Shown here: positions 56,479 to 64,000 of the stretch, piece by piece
Numbering within the stretch: position 1 is the first letter of the stretch
How the letters are laid out: each line of letters begins with the position of its first letter
The notes under the pieces: model-generated
Told to the model about the DNA's origin: nothing
The model's database searches: none
The model's input: the letters and a program-made list of their open reading frames with translations, nothing else
Assembly (NCBI RefSeq): GCF_006517815.1
Contig: NZ_CP041198.1
Span: 1,860,001-1,924,000 of the forward strand
Reading direction: 5' to 3'
DNA: 64,000 bases
Source: Pseudarthrobacter sp. NIBRBAC000502770
Lineage (GTDB): Bacteria > Actinomycetota > Actinomycetes > Actinomycetales > Micrococcaceae
Translations under genes and position numbers: made by a program

Positions 56479-57318
56479 TCAGGCGAACGGGAGGACAAGC
56501 TCCGCGTACCGCTCCTTGACCGTGGCCAGGACGGCATTGCCGTCCGTATCCCAAATCTCCTGGTTGAAAATCTCCACCTCGATGTCCCCGGTGTAGCCGG
56601 CGTCCCGTACCCAGGTACCGATCGTGGCGAAGTCCACCACGCCGTCGCCCATGTACCCGCGGGACAGCAGCGGGTCCGCGGCGATCGGCATGTTGAAGTC
56701 GCACACCTGGTAGGAGGCGATGCGCTTCTCCCGGCCTGCGCGCCCGATCTGCGCCTTCAGGTCCGGATCCCACCAGACATGGAAGGTGTCCACGGCGACG
56801 CCCACCGTTGCGGCATCGAACGGCGCTGCAAGGTCCAGCGCCTGCCCCAGCGTGGAGATCAGGGCACGGTCGGCCGCATACATCGGGTGCAGCGGCTCCA
56901 GGACCAGGCGGACGCCATGTTCGGCGGCGAAGGGAACCAGGTCGGCGAGCCTGTCGGCAACGCGCTGCCGGGCGGCCACGACGTCCTTCTCCCCCGGTGC
57001 AAGCCCGCCGACCACCAGGAACAGTTCCCGGGTGTCCAGGGCCACGGCTTCAAGGATCGCTGCGCGGTTGTCCGCGAGCGCGGCCGCCTGGCCTTCGGCG
57101 TCTGCCGCGGTGAGGAACCCGCCGCGGCACAGTGAGGACACGCGCAGGCCGGCGTCCTTGATCAGGCGGGCCGCCTTATCCAGGCCGGATTCCTCCACGC
57201 GGTCCCGCCACGGGCCGATCGAGGGAATGCCTGCGTTGACGCACCCCTCCACGACCTGGGCGAGCGTCCACTTCTTGGTGGTGGCGCTGTTGATGGACAG
57301 GCGCGCGACGTCGCTCAT
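56479..57318 (-). CDS. Sugar phosphate isomerase/epimerase (TIM barrel, AP-endonuclease 2 fold)
   Basis: A 279-residue xylose isomerase-like TIM barrel. Metal-site residues fit the family: Glu in LVLEPLHPMYAADR (about 142), Asp/His in VGVAVDTFHVWWDPD (about 180), His/Asp region QVCDFNMPI, and Glu in IEVEIFNQEIW (about 255). LVVGGLAPGEKD is also typical. Members isomerise or epimerise keto sugars and cyclitols. It is the last gene of a three-gene operon; its ATG overlaps the stop of the DUF993 gene (ATGA). Confidence 0.88.
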   Translation of the reverse strand: MSDVARLSINSATTKKWTLAQVVEGCVNAGIPSIGPWRDRVEESGLDKAARLIKDAGLRVSSLCRGGFLTAADAEGQAAALADNRAAILEAVALDTRELFLVVGGLAPGEKDVVAARQRVADRLADLVPFAAEHGVRLVLEPLHPMYAADRALISTLGQALDLAAPFDAATVGVAVDTFHVWWDPDLKAQIGRAGREKRIASYQVCDFNMPIAADPLLSRGYMGDGVVDFATIGTWVRDAGYTGDIEVEIFNQEIWDTDGNAVLATVKERYAELVLPFA

Positions 57319-58529
57319 ACCCCCACCCCGTTGATGCGCAGGTAGTCGGACATCCGGAAGGCCGCCAGCGCGGGGTCTTTAAGCAGTCCGGCCTGGTCCG
57401 CGAGCTCAAAGGTTCTGGCCAGGTGGCAGACCGAGCGGCCCGAATGCAGGCCGCCCACCATCTGGAAACCGGGCTGCTTGCCGTTGAGCCAGGACAGGAA
57501 GGCGATTCCTGTCTTGTAGTAGAAGGTAGGGGCACTGAAGATGTGCTTGCCCAGTTCCCGGGTGGAGTCGAGGATTTCGCGGGCCTTGGCGGCGTTGCCG
57601 GCGTCGTAGTTCTGCAGGGCAGCCGAAGCGGCGGGGTAGATTGCCGCGAAGATTCCCAGCAGGGCGTCGGAGTGGTGGCTGCCATCGCCGTCGATGAGTT
57701 CCGGGTAGTTGAAGTCGTCGCCGGTGTAGAGCCGGACGCCGTCGGGCAGGGCCGCCCGCAGGGCCACCTCGTGGCCGGCATCGAGCAGCGAGACCTTGAC
57801 ACCGTCCACCTTGGCGGCGTTGTCCTTGATGAGGCCGAGGAACGTTTCGGTGGCCGTGGCGACGTCGTCCGACCCCCAGTAGCCGGCGAGGGCGGGATCG
57901 AACATGGTGCCCAGCCAGTGCAGGATGACCGGCTGGTCCACTTCCCGCAGGAGGGTGGAGTACACCGTCAGGTAGTCTTCGGGGCCGCGTGCCACCTTTG
58001 CCAGGGCGCGGGAGGCCATGAGGATGACCTTGGGCCCGGCCTCGGTGACGACGGCGATCTGCTCGCGGTAGGCCTCAAGGACGGCCTTAATGCCGGCCTC
58101 ACCTGCGGGAAGCGAATCAGTCTCCAGCTGGTCGGTGCCGGCGCCGCAGGAGACGAGGTCGCGAACGGACTTGCCGGCAGTCGCGGGATTGGTGGCGGCG
58201 ACCACCGAGGCTGCTTCGACACCGGTGCGCTTGATGAGCTGCTGGGTGGCGGCCCAGTCAAGGCCCATGCCGCGCTGGGCGGTGTCCATCGCATCGGCCA
58301 CGCCCAGGCCATAGGACCAGAGCTCGTGGCGGTACGCCATGGTGGCGTCCCAGTCGAGGCGTGCAGGGGCCCCGGGGGTGTTGTCCGCGAGTACTTCGGG
58401 AATGACGTGGGCCGCGGCATATGCCCGCCGGGCTGTCAGTGGCGCGGTGGGGCGGGCCCAGGTGGTGCCACCCTGCAGGCGGTACTCCCTGGTGCCCCCG
58501 TCGGAGGAGGGAAGGATGAGGGAAGTCAT
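57315..58529 (-). CDS. DUF993 dihydrodipicolinate synthase-like aldolase
   Basis: The 404-residue protein is a DHDPS/N-acetylneuraminate lyase-type barrel of the DUF993 family. The Schiff-base Lys is placed in KVDGVKVSLLDAG (about residue 240), and VILHWLGTMFDPALAGYWG resembles the barrel strand before it. GDDFNYPELIDGDGS and FSAPTFYYKTGIAF are family blocks. An aldol cleavage or condensation on a keto acid is likely; the substrate is unknown. Its ATG at 58529 overlaps the Gfo/Idh stop by 4 bp and the longer frame would invade that gene. Confidence 0.85.
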   Translation of the reverse strand: MTSLILPSSDGGTREYRLQGGTTWARPTAPLTARRAYAAAHVIPEVLADNTPGAPARLDWDATMAYRHELWSYGLGVADAMDTAQRGMGLDWAATQQLIKRTGVEAASVVAATNPATAGKSVRDLVSCGAGTDQLETDSLPAGEAGIKAVLEAYREQIAVVTEAGPKVILMASRALAKVARGPEDYLTVYSTLLREVDQPVILHWLGTMFDPALAGYWGSDDVATATETFLGLIKDNAAKVDGVKVSLLDAGHEVALRAALPDGVRLYTGDDFNYPELIDGDGSHHSDALLGIFAAIYPAASAALQNYDAGNAAKAREILDSTRELGKHIFSAPTFYYKTGIAFLSWLNGKQPGFQMVGGLHSGRSVCHLARTFELADQAGLLKDPALAAFRMSDYLRINGVGV

Positions 58530-59698
58530 TGGACGGTGATCTCCGGGATGTCGATGGTGCGGCGTTCGTCGTTGGACTGCAGGCCCAGTTCCGCGAGCTG
58601 CACGCCGCGGGCGGCGGAGAGCAGGCCAAAGCGGTGTTCGCGGCCGGCCACGACGTCGCGGAGGAATTCCTCCCACTGCAGCTTGAAGCCGTTGTCCAGC
58701 TCGGCATTGGCCGGAACCTCCTGCCACTGGTCGCGGAAGGATTCGGTGACGGGCAGGTCCGGGTTCCAGACGGGCTTGGGCGTGTGCGCCCGCTGCTGGG
58801 CGACGCACTTGTTCAGGCCGGCGACGGCCGAGCCGTGGGTGCCGTCCACCTGGAATTCCACCAGTTCGTCGCGGTATACCCGGACAGCCCAGGAGGAGTT
58901 GATCTGGCCGACGACCTCGTCGCCGGCCGGGGTGACGAGCTCGAAGATGCCGTAGGAGGCGTCGTCGGCCGTGGCCTTGTACTCCTTGCCGGCTTCGTCC
59001 CAGCGTGCCGGAATGTGGGTGGCGGTCTTGGCATTGACGCTCTTGACCTTGCCGATGATGCCTTCGAGCACGTAGTTCCAGTGGCAGAACATGTCGGTGG
59101 TCATTCCGCCGCCGTCTTCCTTGCGGTAGTTCCAGGACGGGCGCTGGGCGGCCTGGATGTCGCCTTCGAAGACCCAGTAGCCGAACTCTCCGCGGATGGA
59201 CAGGATCCGGCCGAAGAAGCCTTCATCCACCAGCCGGCGGAGCTTGACCAGCCCGGGGAGGTACAGCTTGTCGTGGACAACACCGGCCGTCACCCCTGCC
59301 TGCTTGCCGATCCGGGCAAGCTCGATGGCCTCTTCAAGGGTTTCGGCCGTGGGCTTCTCGGTGAAGATGTGCTTCCCGGCCAGCATGGACTTCTTCAGGG
59401 TGGCCGCGCGGAGGCTGGTCATCGAGGCATCGAACACGACGTCGACAGTGGGGTCGTTGATCACGGCGTCCAGGTCGGTGGTCCATTCCGAAACCTTGTG
59501 CTGCTCTGCCAATTCCCGGATTTTCGCCTCATTGCGCCCCACGAGGATGGGTTCAACCTGGACGCGGGTGCCGTCCTCGAGGGTGAATCCGCCGGCGTCG
59601 CGGATGGGCAGGATGGAGCGCAGCAGGTGCTGGCGGTAGCCCATCCGGCCGGTGATGCCGTTCATGGCGATGCGGATCGTCTTTGTTTCGAAGCCCAT
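58526..59698 (-). CDS. Gfo/Idh/MocA family sugar or cyclitol dehydrogenase
   Basis: The 390-residue NAD(P)-dependent oxidoreductase starts IRIAMNGITGRMGYRQHLLR, a variant Rossmann loop. The family EKP motif is in HIFTEKPTAETLEEA (about residue 125), and the catalytic-site Lys/His region is GVVHDKLYLPG and TTDMFCHWNYVLE. Members oxidise a sugar hydroxyl to a ketone. It is the first gene of the operon, with GGAGGACAC before the ATG, and is divergent from the LacI regulator across 167 bases holding two operators. Confidence 0.9.
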   Translation of the reverse strand: MGFETKTIRIAMNGITGRMGYRQHLLRSILPIRDAGGFTLEDGTRVQVEPILVGRNEAKIRELAEQHKVSEWTTDLDAVINDPTVDVVFDASMTSLRAATLKKSMLAGKHIFTEKPTAETLEEAIELARIGKQAGVTAGVVHDKLYLPGLVKLRRLVDEGFFGRILSIRGEFGYWVFEGDIQAAQRPSWNYRKEDGGGMTTDMFCHWNYVLEGIIGKVKSVNAKTATHIPARWDEAGKEYKATADDASYGIFELVTPAGDEVVGQINSSWAVRVYRDELVEFQVDGTHGSAVAGLNKCVAQQRAHTPKPVWNPDLPVTESFRDQWQEVPANAELDNGFKLQWEEFLRDVVAGREHRFGLLSAARGVQLAELGLQSNDERRTIDIPEITVQ

Positions 59699-59737
59699 GT
59701 GTCCTCCACGGTGAGTGAGCAATGTACTCAAGCCAAC

Positions 59738-59755
59738 TGGGAAAGCGCATTCCCA
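59738..59755. promoter_or_regulatory. LacI-type operator 1
   Basis: TGGGAAAGCGCATTCCCA is a near-perfect palindrome with the GCGC centre of LacI-family sites. It lies 40 bases before the Gfo/Idh start codon, where it could block that operon's promoter. Confidence 0.7.
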
Positions 59756-59787
59756 CTGCATCCATGATGCATCGCGCCCTTTCTCTT

Positions 59788-59801
59788 GGCAAGCGCTTTC
59801 C
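59788..59801. promoter_or_regulatory. LacI-type operator 2
   Basis: GGCAAGCGCTTTCC matches the LacI-family form GGAAAGCGCTTNCC on the other strand. It lies 50 bases from operator 1 (centre to centre), about five helical turns, and 65 bases before the lacI-type gene, so looping and autoregulation are plausible. Confidence 0.7.
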
Positions 59802-59865
59802 GGAAGAAGTTTGAACTGCCATAATGTGCTTAGCCTTCGAGCCCGTACCGAGACCAGGAGATGCT

Positions 59866-60948
59866 GTGGCTGCAAGTACCCTTACCGAGGTGGCCCGCCT
59901 TGCCGGCGTTTCCCCCGCTACGGCCTCCCGCGTGCTTAACGGTTCCGCCCGGAAGCCGGGCGAGGACATCGCCGAACGGGTCAGGCAGGCGGCGGAGTCG
60001 CTGGGTTACGTGCCCAACGCCCAGGCCCAGGGGCTGGCGAAGTCCAGCTCCGGCCTCATCGGCCTTATTGTCCACGACATCGCGGACCCCTACTTCGCGG
60101 CCGTGGCCCGGGGCGTGCAGGCAGCCGCGCGGGAACAGCACCGGATGGTGCTGCTGGCCACTACCGGCGGCGGGCCCGCGGAAGAAAGGGAAGCAGTGGC
60201 AGCCTTTGCCGCCCGCCGGGCGGACTCGATTGTCATCGCAGGTTCCCGCTCGTGCCGGGATGAAGACAAGGAAGGCAACGCAGAGCTGGCAGCCGAACTC
60301 GACCGGTACTGCCGCAACGGCGGACAGGTGGCAGTGGTGGGCCACCCCGTGGTCGGCGCAACGGCTCCGGAGGGATACCACGTGGTGAAAGTCCCCAACC
60401 AGGAGCTCGCTGGCCGCCTCGCCGCGGAGCTTGCGCGCAGCTGGGACGGGGACTTCGTCATCGTTGGCGGCCCGGAAGGCCTCCTGACCTCCGATGACCG
60501 GGTCCGCGGCTTCCAGGAGGGACTGGACAAGGCCGGACGCCGTCCGGCCGAAGTGCTCCGCAGCGCGTTCAATCGGTCCGGCGGATATGACGCGGGCCTG
60601 GAACTGGCGGCACGGATCAAGGCAGCCCAATCCGGCGACGCGCACGCCACCGCAAAACTCTGTATTTTCGCCGTCAACGACGTCATGGCCATCGGCGCCG
60701 CAGCGGCCCTGCGGTCCGAAGGGCTCCGCATCCCCCGCGACGCCGCAATCGCCGGTTTCGACGACATTGAAACCCTCCGGGACTTCCGGCCCGCCCTGTC
60801 CACGGTCCGCCTGCCGCTGGAGGACATCGGCCGGCTCGCCACGCTTGCCACCGGACCGAGGTCCGCCGGCGACGCTGCGGAAGCCGCCTCCCCCGGTGGC
60901 ATCACAGGCGAGGTCACGCTGCGGCGCAGCACCGAAGCTGCCGCCTGA
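59866..60948 (+). CDS. LacI-family transcriptional regulator
   Basis: The 360-residue repressor starts with the LacI headpiece STLTEVARLAGVSPATASRV (residues 3-22) and the minor-groove hinge around NAQAQGLAKSSSG. A periplasmic-binding-type ligand domain follows (LIGLIVHDIADPYFAAVARG; AIAGFDDIETLRDFRPALST). The GTG at 59866 has AGGAG 5 bases upstream; an upstream in-frame ATG at 59824 would add residues not seen in the family. It presumably controls the divergent dehydrogenase operon and itself through the two operators. Confidence 0.92.
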   Translation: MAASTLTEVARLAGVSPATASRVLNGSARKPGEDIAERVRQAAESLGYVPNAQAQGLAKSSSGLIGLIVHDIADPYFAAVARGVQAAAREQHRMVLLATTGGGPAEEREAVAAFAARRADSIVIAGSRSCRDEDKEGNAELAAELDRYCRNGGQVAVVGHPVVGATAPEGYHVVKVPNQELAGRLAAELARSWDGDFVIVGGPEGLLTSDDRVRGFQEGLDKAGRRPAEVLRSAFNRSGGYDAGLELAARIKAAQSGDAHATAKLCIFAVNDVMAIGAAAALRSEGLRIPRDAAIAGFDDIETLRDFRPALSTVRLPLEDIGRLATLATGPRSAGDAAEAASPGGITGEVTLRRSTEAAA

Positions 60949-61715
60949 TGGCGTTGCCGGCACTGACGGCAGTTCCGGCCCGCCCGGAGGGTGCCGGCTC
61001 CCGCCCCGCCATCCTGGTCCTGCCCGGAGGAGGTTATGCCGGGCAGGCCGATCACGAAGCGGAGCCCGTGGCGGAATGGCTGGCAGCGCTGGGCATCCAC
61101 GCCTTTGTGCTCCGCTACAGGGTTGCCCCTGACCGGCACCCGGCTCCCCTGGAGGACGCAAAGGAAGCCATGCTCCACATCAGGGGTGGACAACATGGGT
61201 TGGCCGTCGACCCGGGGCGTGTCGGCGTCCTGGGCTTCTCCGCCGGCGGCCACCTGGCAGCCACCCTGAGCACGGCAGCTGCCACCGGGAATCCGGAACT
61301 GGACGTGCGCGCAGCCGTCCCCGACCTTTCGGTTCTTTGCTACCCCGTAGCATCACTGACCCACGAAGCCCACCAGGGATCGGTGGCGAACCTCCTTGGC
61401 GACGCACCGCCGTCGGCCCTCCTCAGGGCACTCTCGCCGGAGCTGAACGTCACGCCCCTGGCACCGCCGGCATTCCTCTGGCATACCGCCGGCGACGATG
61501 CCGTCCCGGTGAGCAACAGCCTGAACTACGCCAGGGCGCTCTTTGCCGCCGGCGTTCCGGCGGAGCTGCATGTCTTCCCGGAGGGGCGGCACGGGCTGGG
61601 GCTTGCCGCAGACCAACCAGGACCCGGGCAGTGGACCGGGCTGTGCGCGGCCTGGCTGCAGCGAGCCGGGTGGACGGATACCCCCGCCGCAGCCCCTGCG
61701 ACCGGCCGCAGTTAG
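60948..61715 (+). CDS. Alpha/beta hydrolase, carbohydrate esterase-like
   Basis: The 255-residue protein has ILVLPGGGYAGQADHEAEPV with the oxyanion HGG-like loop, the nucleophile in GFSAGGHLAA (about residue 95), Asp in TAGDDAVPVSNS and His in EGRHGLGLA. This pattern fits the BD-FAE/acetyl-xylan esterase-like group that removes acyl groups from sugars. No signal peptide, so it acts inside the cell. Its ATG overlaps the regulator's TGA (TGATG), linking it to the LacI gene. Acting on an acylated sugar entering this pathway is an inference. Confidence 0.87.
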   Translation: MALPALTAVPARPEGAGSRPAILVLPGGGYAGQADHEAEPVAEWLAALGIHAFVLRYRVAPDRHPAPLEDAKEAMLHIRGGQHGLAVDPGRVGVLGFSAGGHLAATLSTAAATGNPELDVRAAVPDLSVLCYPVASLTHEAHQGSVANLLGDAPPSALLRALSPELNVTPLAPPAFLWHTAGDDAVPVSNSLNYARALFAAGVPAELHVFPEGRHGLGLAADQPGPGQWTGLCAAWLQRAGWTDTPAAAPATGRS

Positions 61716-62614
61716 TCCACTGCCCGAATGGTCCAGCTTGCCGAATGTGCCTGGCCAGGCTGCAGATGCACCAGGTCCGTCCCTGAACGCAGGGCATCCG
61801 GCGGGCAGGTCATGGGTTCAACGGCCAGGCCCAGCCGGTCCGGGCCGACGGGCTTGTCGCCGGTGTGCACCTGCACCCAGGGCCACTCGGTGCCCCACTC
61901 GAGTTCCACACCCGTACCGGACGGGTCCAGCACCCGTACCCGGGCAAGGCCCTCTCCGTCCCAAGCGATGTCCGTAAACGCATGGTCGATCTTCACCGGT
62001 CCCAGCCGCCGCGCTGACCGGAAGTCGAAGGCGGCCCCCGCCACCGGCCGCATGCCCACGGGCAGCAGCCGGTCAGGGGTTACCTCCAGGTAGGAGCCGG
62101 CCGGAAGTTCCAGCGACCAGTCATCCAGCGGGGACGGGCCGGCCACCAGATAGGGGTGGGGGCATACCCCGTACGGCGCGGGCGAGGTGCCGGCGTTGAC
62201 CGCCCGCACCTCGCCGCGGAGCCCGTCTTCGGAGAGGGAGTAGCTGACGGCCAGTTCCAGGTCTGTGGGGTAATCGGGGCCGGCAGGAATGCGGCATCCC
62301 AGGACCGCCCGGCCCGCGGCTGTTTCCAGTACTTCCCAAGGCCTGTGGATGGCCAGGCCGTGCAAAGCCGAGCCACGCTCCGGCTCGTTAACGGCGGCGG
62401 TATAGCCAATGCCCGCGTAGGAGTAGCTGCCGTCCGCCAGCCGGTTGGGCCAGGGCGCGCAGATGACGCCCCGGTAGTCGGGCACGGGACCGTCCGGCCC
62501 AAATCCCACCACCAGGTCCCTGTCCCCGTGGCGCAGTGCGCGGAGCGCCCCGCCCCGAAGGGTGACGACGGCGGAGTAGGGTCCGTGGGCGAGGTGGACT
62601 TCGGTTCCGGGCAT
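61712..62614 (-). CDS. Aldose 1-epimerase family protein
   Basis: A 300-residue galactose mutarotase-like protein. Active-site candidates are Arg in APWPNRLADG, His in ALHGLAIHRPW and YGVCPHPYLV, and Glu in LAVEPMTCPPDA. It would interconvert sugar anomers and may feed glucose, xylose or the substrate of the nearby operon. Its stop shares TTAG with the hydrolase stop on the other strand (61712-61715). A small promoter region separates it from the alkylation repair gene. Confidence 0.9.
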   Translation of the reverse strand: MPGTEVHLAHGPYSAVVTLRGGALRALRHGDRDLVVGFGPDGPVPDYRGVICAPWPNRLADGSYSYAGIGYTAAVNEPERGSALHGLAIHRPWEVLETAAGRAVLGCRIPAGPDYPTDLELAVSYSLSEDGLRGEVRAVNAGTSPAPYGVCPHPYLVAGPSPLDDWSLELPAGSYLEVTPDRLLPVGMRPVAGAAFDFRSARRLGPVKIDHAFTDIAWDGEGLARVRVLDPSGTGVELEWGTEWPWVQVHTGDKPVGPDRLGLAVEPMTCPPDALRSGTDLVHLQPGQAHSASWTIRAVD

Positions 62615-62693
62615 GGTTCCCTCTTCGTCGCGGGGTGTTAGCGCTCACCAGCCTACCGCACCGCACGCACTTTCCACCGGTTAAAGTTGCCCC

Positions 62694-63410
62694 ATGGACT
62701 CCGCCCCCGACCAGGACCTCATCGCCTCCGTCAGGGCCGCCCTCCGGGCAATGGCCGATCCGGTGCGGGCCGCGGGAGCCCAGGCCTACATGAAGTCCCT
62801 GCTCCCATCGCTCGGCGTCCGGGTTCCCGACGTGCGGCGGATCACGGCGGACGCTGCGCGGACGTATCCCCCGGCATCCGCGGCCCAGCTCCGCGCCACG
62901 GTGCTCGACCTGTGGCGCACCGCTATGTTCCGCGAGGAAAAGTACGCGGCCATCGACCTGACAGCACACCGGCTGGTGACCACCTACCTGGACATGCTTC
63001 CTGTCTACGAGGAGATTATCCGGACAGGGGCGTGGTGGGATTTTGCCGATGGCGTGTCCGGCCGGATCTGCTCCCTGCTGCTGGCGCACCCTGAAGAAAT
63101 GGCCACCCTCCTTCGGCAGTGGAGCCGGGACCCGGACCTCTGGATCCGGAGGGCTGCCATCACGTCGCAGCTTCGCGCGGGAACAGCCACGGACACGGAG
63201 CTGCTCGCCGCCGTCATTGAGCCGAACCTGGCGGATCCGGAGTTCTTTATCCGGAAAGCCATCGGTTGGGCACTGCGCGAGTACGCCAAGAGGGCGCCGG
63301 ACTGGGTTGAGGCGTTTGCGGCCCGGCACCGGGATGCCATGAGCCCGCTGTCACGCCGGGAGGCCCTGCGCAGGATCAGCTCCGCGGCCCCGGACGGTAG
63401 CGGCCGCTAG
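62694..63410 (+). CDS. DNA alkylation repair protein (AlkD-like HEAT repeats)
   Basis: The 238-residue, all-helical protein belongs to the AlkC/AlkD family of HEAT-like DNA glycosylases that release 3- and 7-alkylpurines. LGVRVPDVRRITADAAR, LWRTAMFREEKYAAIDL, the catalytic-region GAWWDFADGVSGRI with its Asp, and KAIGWALREYAKRAPDWV are recognisable family blocks. Length fits AlkD. It is convergent with the membrane protein gene, sharing a CTAG at the two stops. Confidence 0.92.
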   Translation: MDSAPDQDLIASVRAALRAMADPVRAAGAQAYMKSLLPSLGVRVPDVRRITADAARTYPPASAAQLRATVLDLWRTAMFREEKYAAIDLTAHRLVTTYLDMLPVYEEIIRTGAWWDFADGVSGRICSLLLAHPEEMATLLRQWSRDPDLWIRRAAITSQLRAGTATDTELLAAVIEPNLADPEFFIRKAIGWALREYAKRAPDWVEAFAARHRDAMSPLSRREALRRISSAAPDGSGR

Positions 63411-64000
63411 ATCACAGGACGTTCGACGACGGGCTCGTGCGACTTCCGGAACAGCCTGCGGGTGCCACGGTCCCAGAAGATCAGGTAAAGCCCAAAGAGC
63501 AGGGCGGTCAGGGCCGCCGCAATCCTGGCCAGCAGGAGGGCGAAGCCCAAGTCCTGGGTCTGGAGGTACGGGAAAACATCCAGCTGGTCCGAGATGGCGT
63601 AGATCATGAAGAACGACACCACGAAGTAGAGGGCCTTGACCTGCCAGTCGTTACGAATACCCGTCACGGCGAACAGCGGAATCAGCCACACCACGTACCA
63701 GGCCTGGATGATGGGGGCCAGCAGCACCACGGCAGCCAGGCCGAGCGTGAGGCGGCGCATCAGGCGGTCATGGTCGCCCCTGAGGATCTGCCAGGCAAGG
63801 ATGGCCACGGCAAGAAGCTTGCCGGCGTCGAACACCCAGCCTGCGGGCACGGACCCGTCAAAACCGAAGGCGCCGGCCAGCGACCCAACCACCATGCCGA
63901 TCAGGCCCACCGGGGCGTACCAGATGGAGATGCTGCCCGGCGCGGAAAGCCCGTTGATCCAGCCGAAGCCGAACCCGTTGACCATGCTCATTGCTGCCAG
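63407..64000 (-). CDS. MptB-like polyprenol-phosphomannose alpha-1,6-mannosyltransferase (5' end outside window)
   Basis: The visible 198 residues are the C-terminal half of a polytopic membrane protein with about six hydrophobic helices. NGFGFGWINGLSAPGSISIW followed by YAPVGLIGMVVG resembles the GT-C family MptB/MptA proteins, which build the mannan core of lipomannan in actinobacteria using polyprenyl-phosphate mannose on the outer membrane face. IQAWYVVWLIPLFAVTG is another family segment. The frame is open to the window edge with no start codon that must be used. Family assignment from a partial sequence is moderate. Confidence 0.72.
   Translation of the reverse strand: MAAMSMVNGFGFGWINGLSAPGSISIWYAPVGLIGMVVGSLAGAFGFDGSVPAGWVFDAGKLLAVAILAWQILRGDHDRLMRRLTLGLAAVVLLAPIIQAWYVVWLIPLFAVTGIRNDWQVKALYFVVSFFMIYAISDQLDVFPYLQTQDLGFALLLARIAAALTALLFGLYLIFWDRGTRRLFRKSHEPVVERPVI

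Overview
The window looks like chromosome from a high-GC actinobacterium, most likely a Micrococcaceae member close to Arthrobacter or Pseudarthrobacter. The evidence is gene content and order: rplU-rpmA-obg-proB-proA-nadD-rsfS, tig-clpP1-clpP2-clpX, folC-DUF4233-ndk, an N-terminally extended RNase E, a ThiD-TenA fusion behind a TPP riboswitch, a translational-type T-box before ileS, a mycothiol-type CPFA thioredoxin-fold reductase, and a short actinobacterial xylose isomerase. The genus call is inference; no rRNA gene is present to test it.

Layout. 1-5.6 kb: a truncated rRNA-type methyltransferase, a flavoprotein monooxygenase, a cyclopropane fatty acid synthase-like enzyme, and a DUF3311/SSS permease pair. 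5.7-13.8 kb: two identical tRNA-Ala genes, then a long minus-strand growth operon (rplU, rpmA, obg, proB, proA, a small membrane protein, nadD, a C-tail-anchored protein, rsfS). 14-26 kb: thiD/tenA, rne, a VKOR-like protein, ndk, folC, and T-box-controlled ileS. 26.5-32.5 kb: two tandem EEP phosphohydrolase paralogues (the second frameshifted), an SDR, a decayed DUF488 gene and valS. 32.5-37.6 kb: a mycothiol-type reductase and the protein-quality block clpX, clpP2, clpP1, tig, with a strong ClgR-like operator before clpP1. 37.6-49.9 kb: tRNA-Pro, tRNA-Gly, Nei-like glycosylase, rpiB, pepN, OsmC, MscS, truncated haemoglobin, tesB, ettA, a lipoprotein and ssb.

50-64 kb is the accessory part. 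tRNA-Arg is followed by a xylose module: a frameshifted ROK repressor gene divergent from xylA-xylB, with a promoter overlapped by a palindromic operator. Next is a 2251-bp IS3-family element (54182-56432) with 24/25-matching terminal repeats and a 3-bp duplication of GTC. It carries an intact GNAT acetyltransferase gene and a GNAT remnant besides its two transposase frames. The whole unit sits in the loop of what was a 22-bp perfect terminator stem between xylB and the next gene. Beyond it is a translationally coupled three-gene catabolic operon (Gfo/Idh dehydrogenase, DUF993 DHDPS-like aldolase, TIM-barrel isomerase), divergent from a LacI-type regulator and an esterase-like hydrolase across two LacI-type operators. 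An aldose 1-epimerase, an AlkD-like repair protein and a truncated MptB-like mannosyltransferase end the window.

The strongest candidate for something little described is the cargo-bearing IS and the way it sits in a terminator. Second is the uncharacterised Gfo/Idh-DUF993-isomerase pathway, whose substrate cannot be read from sequence. Several genes carry single-base frameshifts (EEP paralogue, xylR, GNAT remnant); real decay and sequencing error cannot be told apart here. I saw no CRISPR array, rRNA operon, prophage or replication origin.
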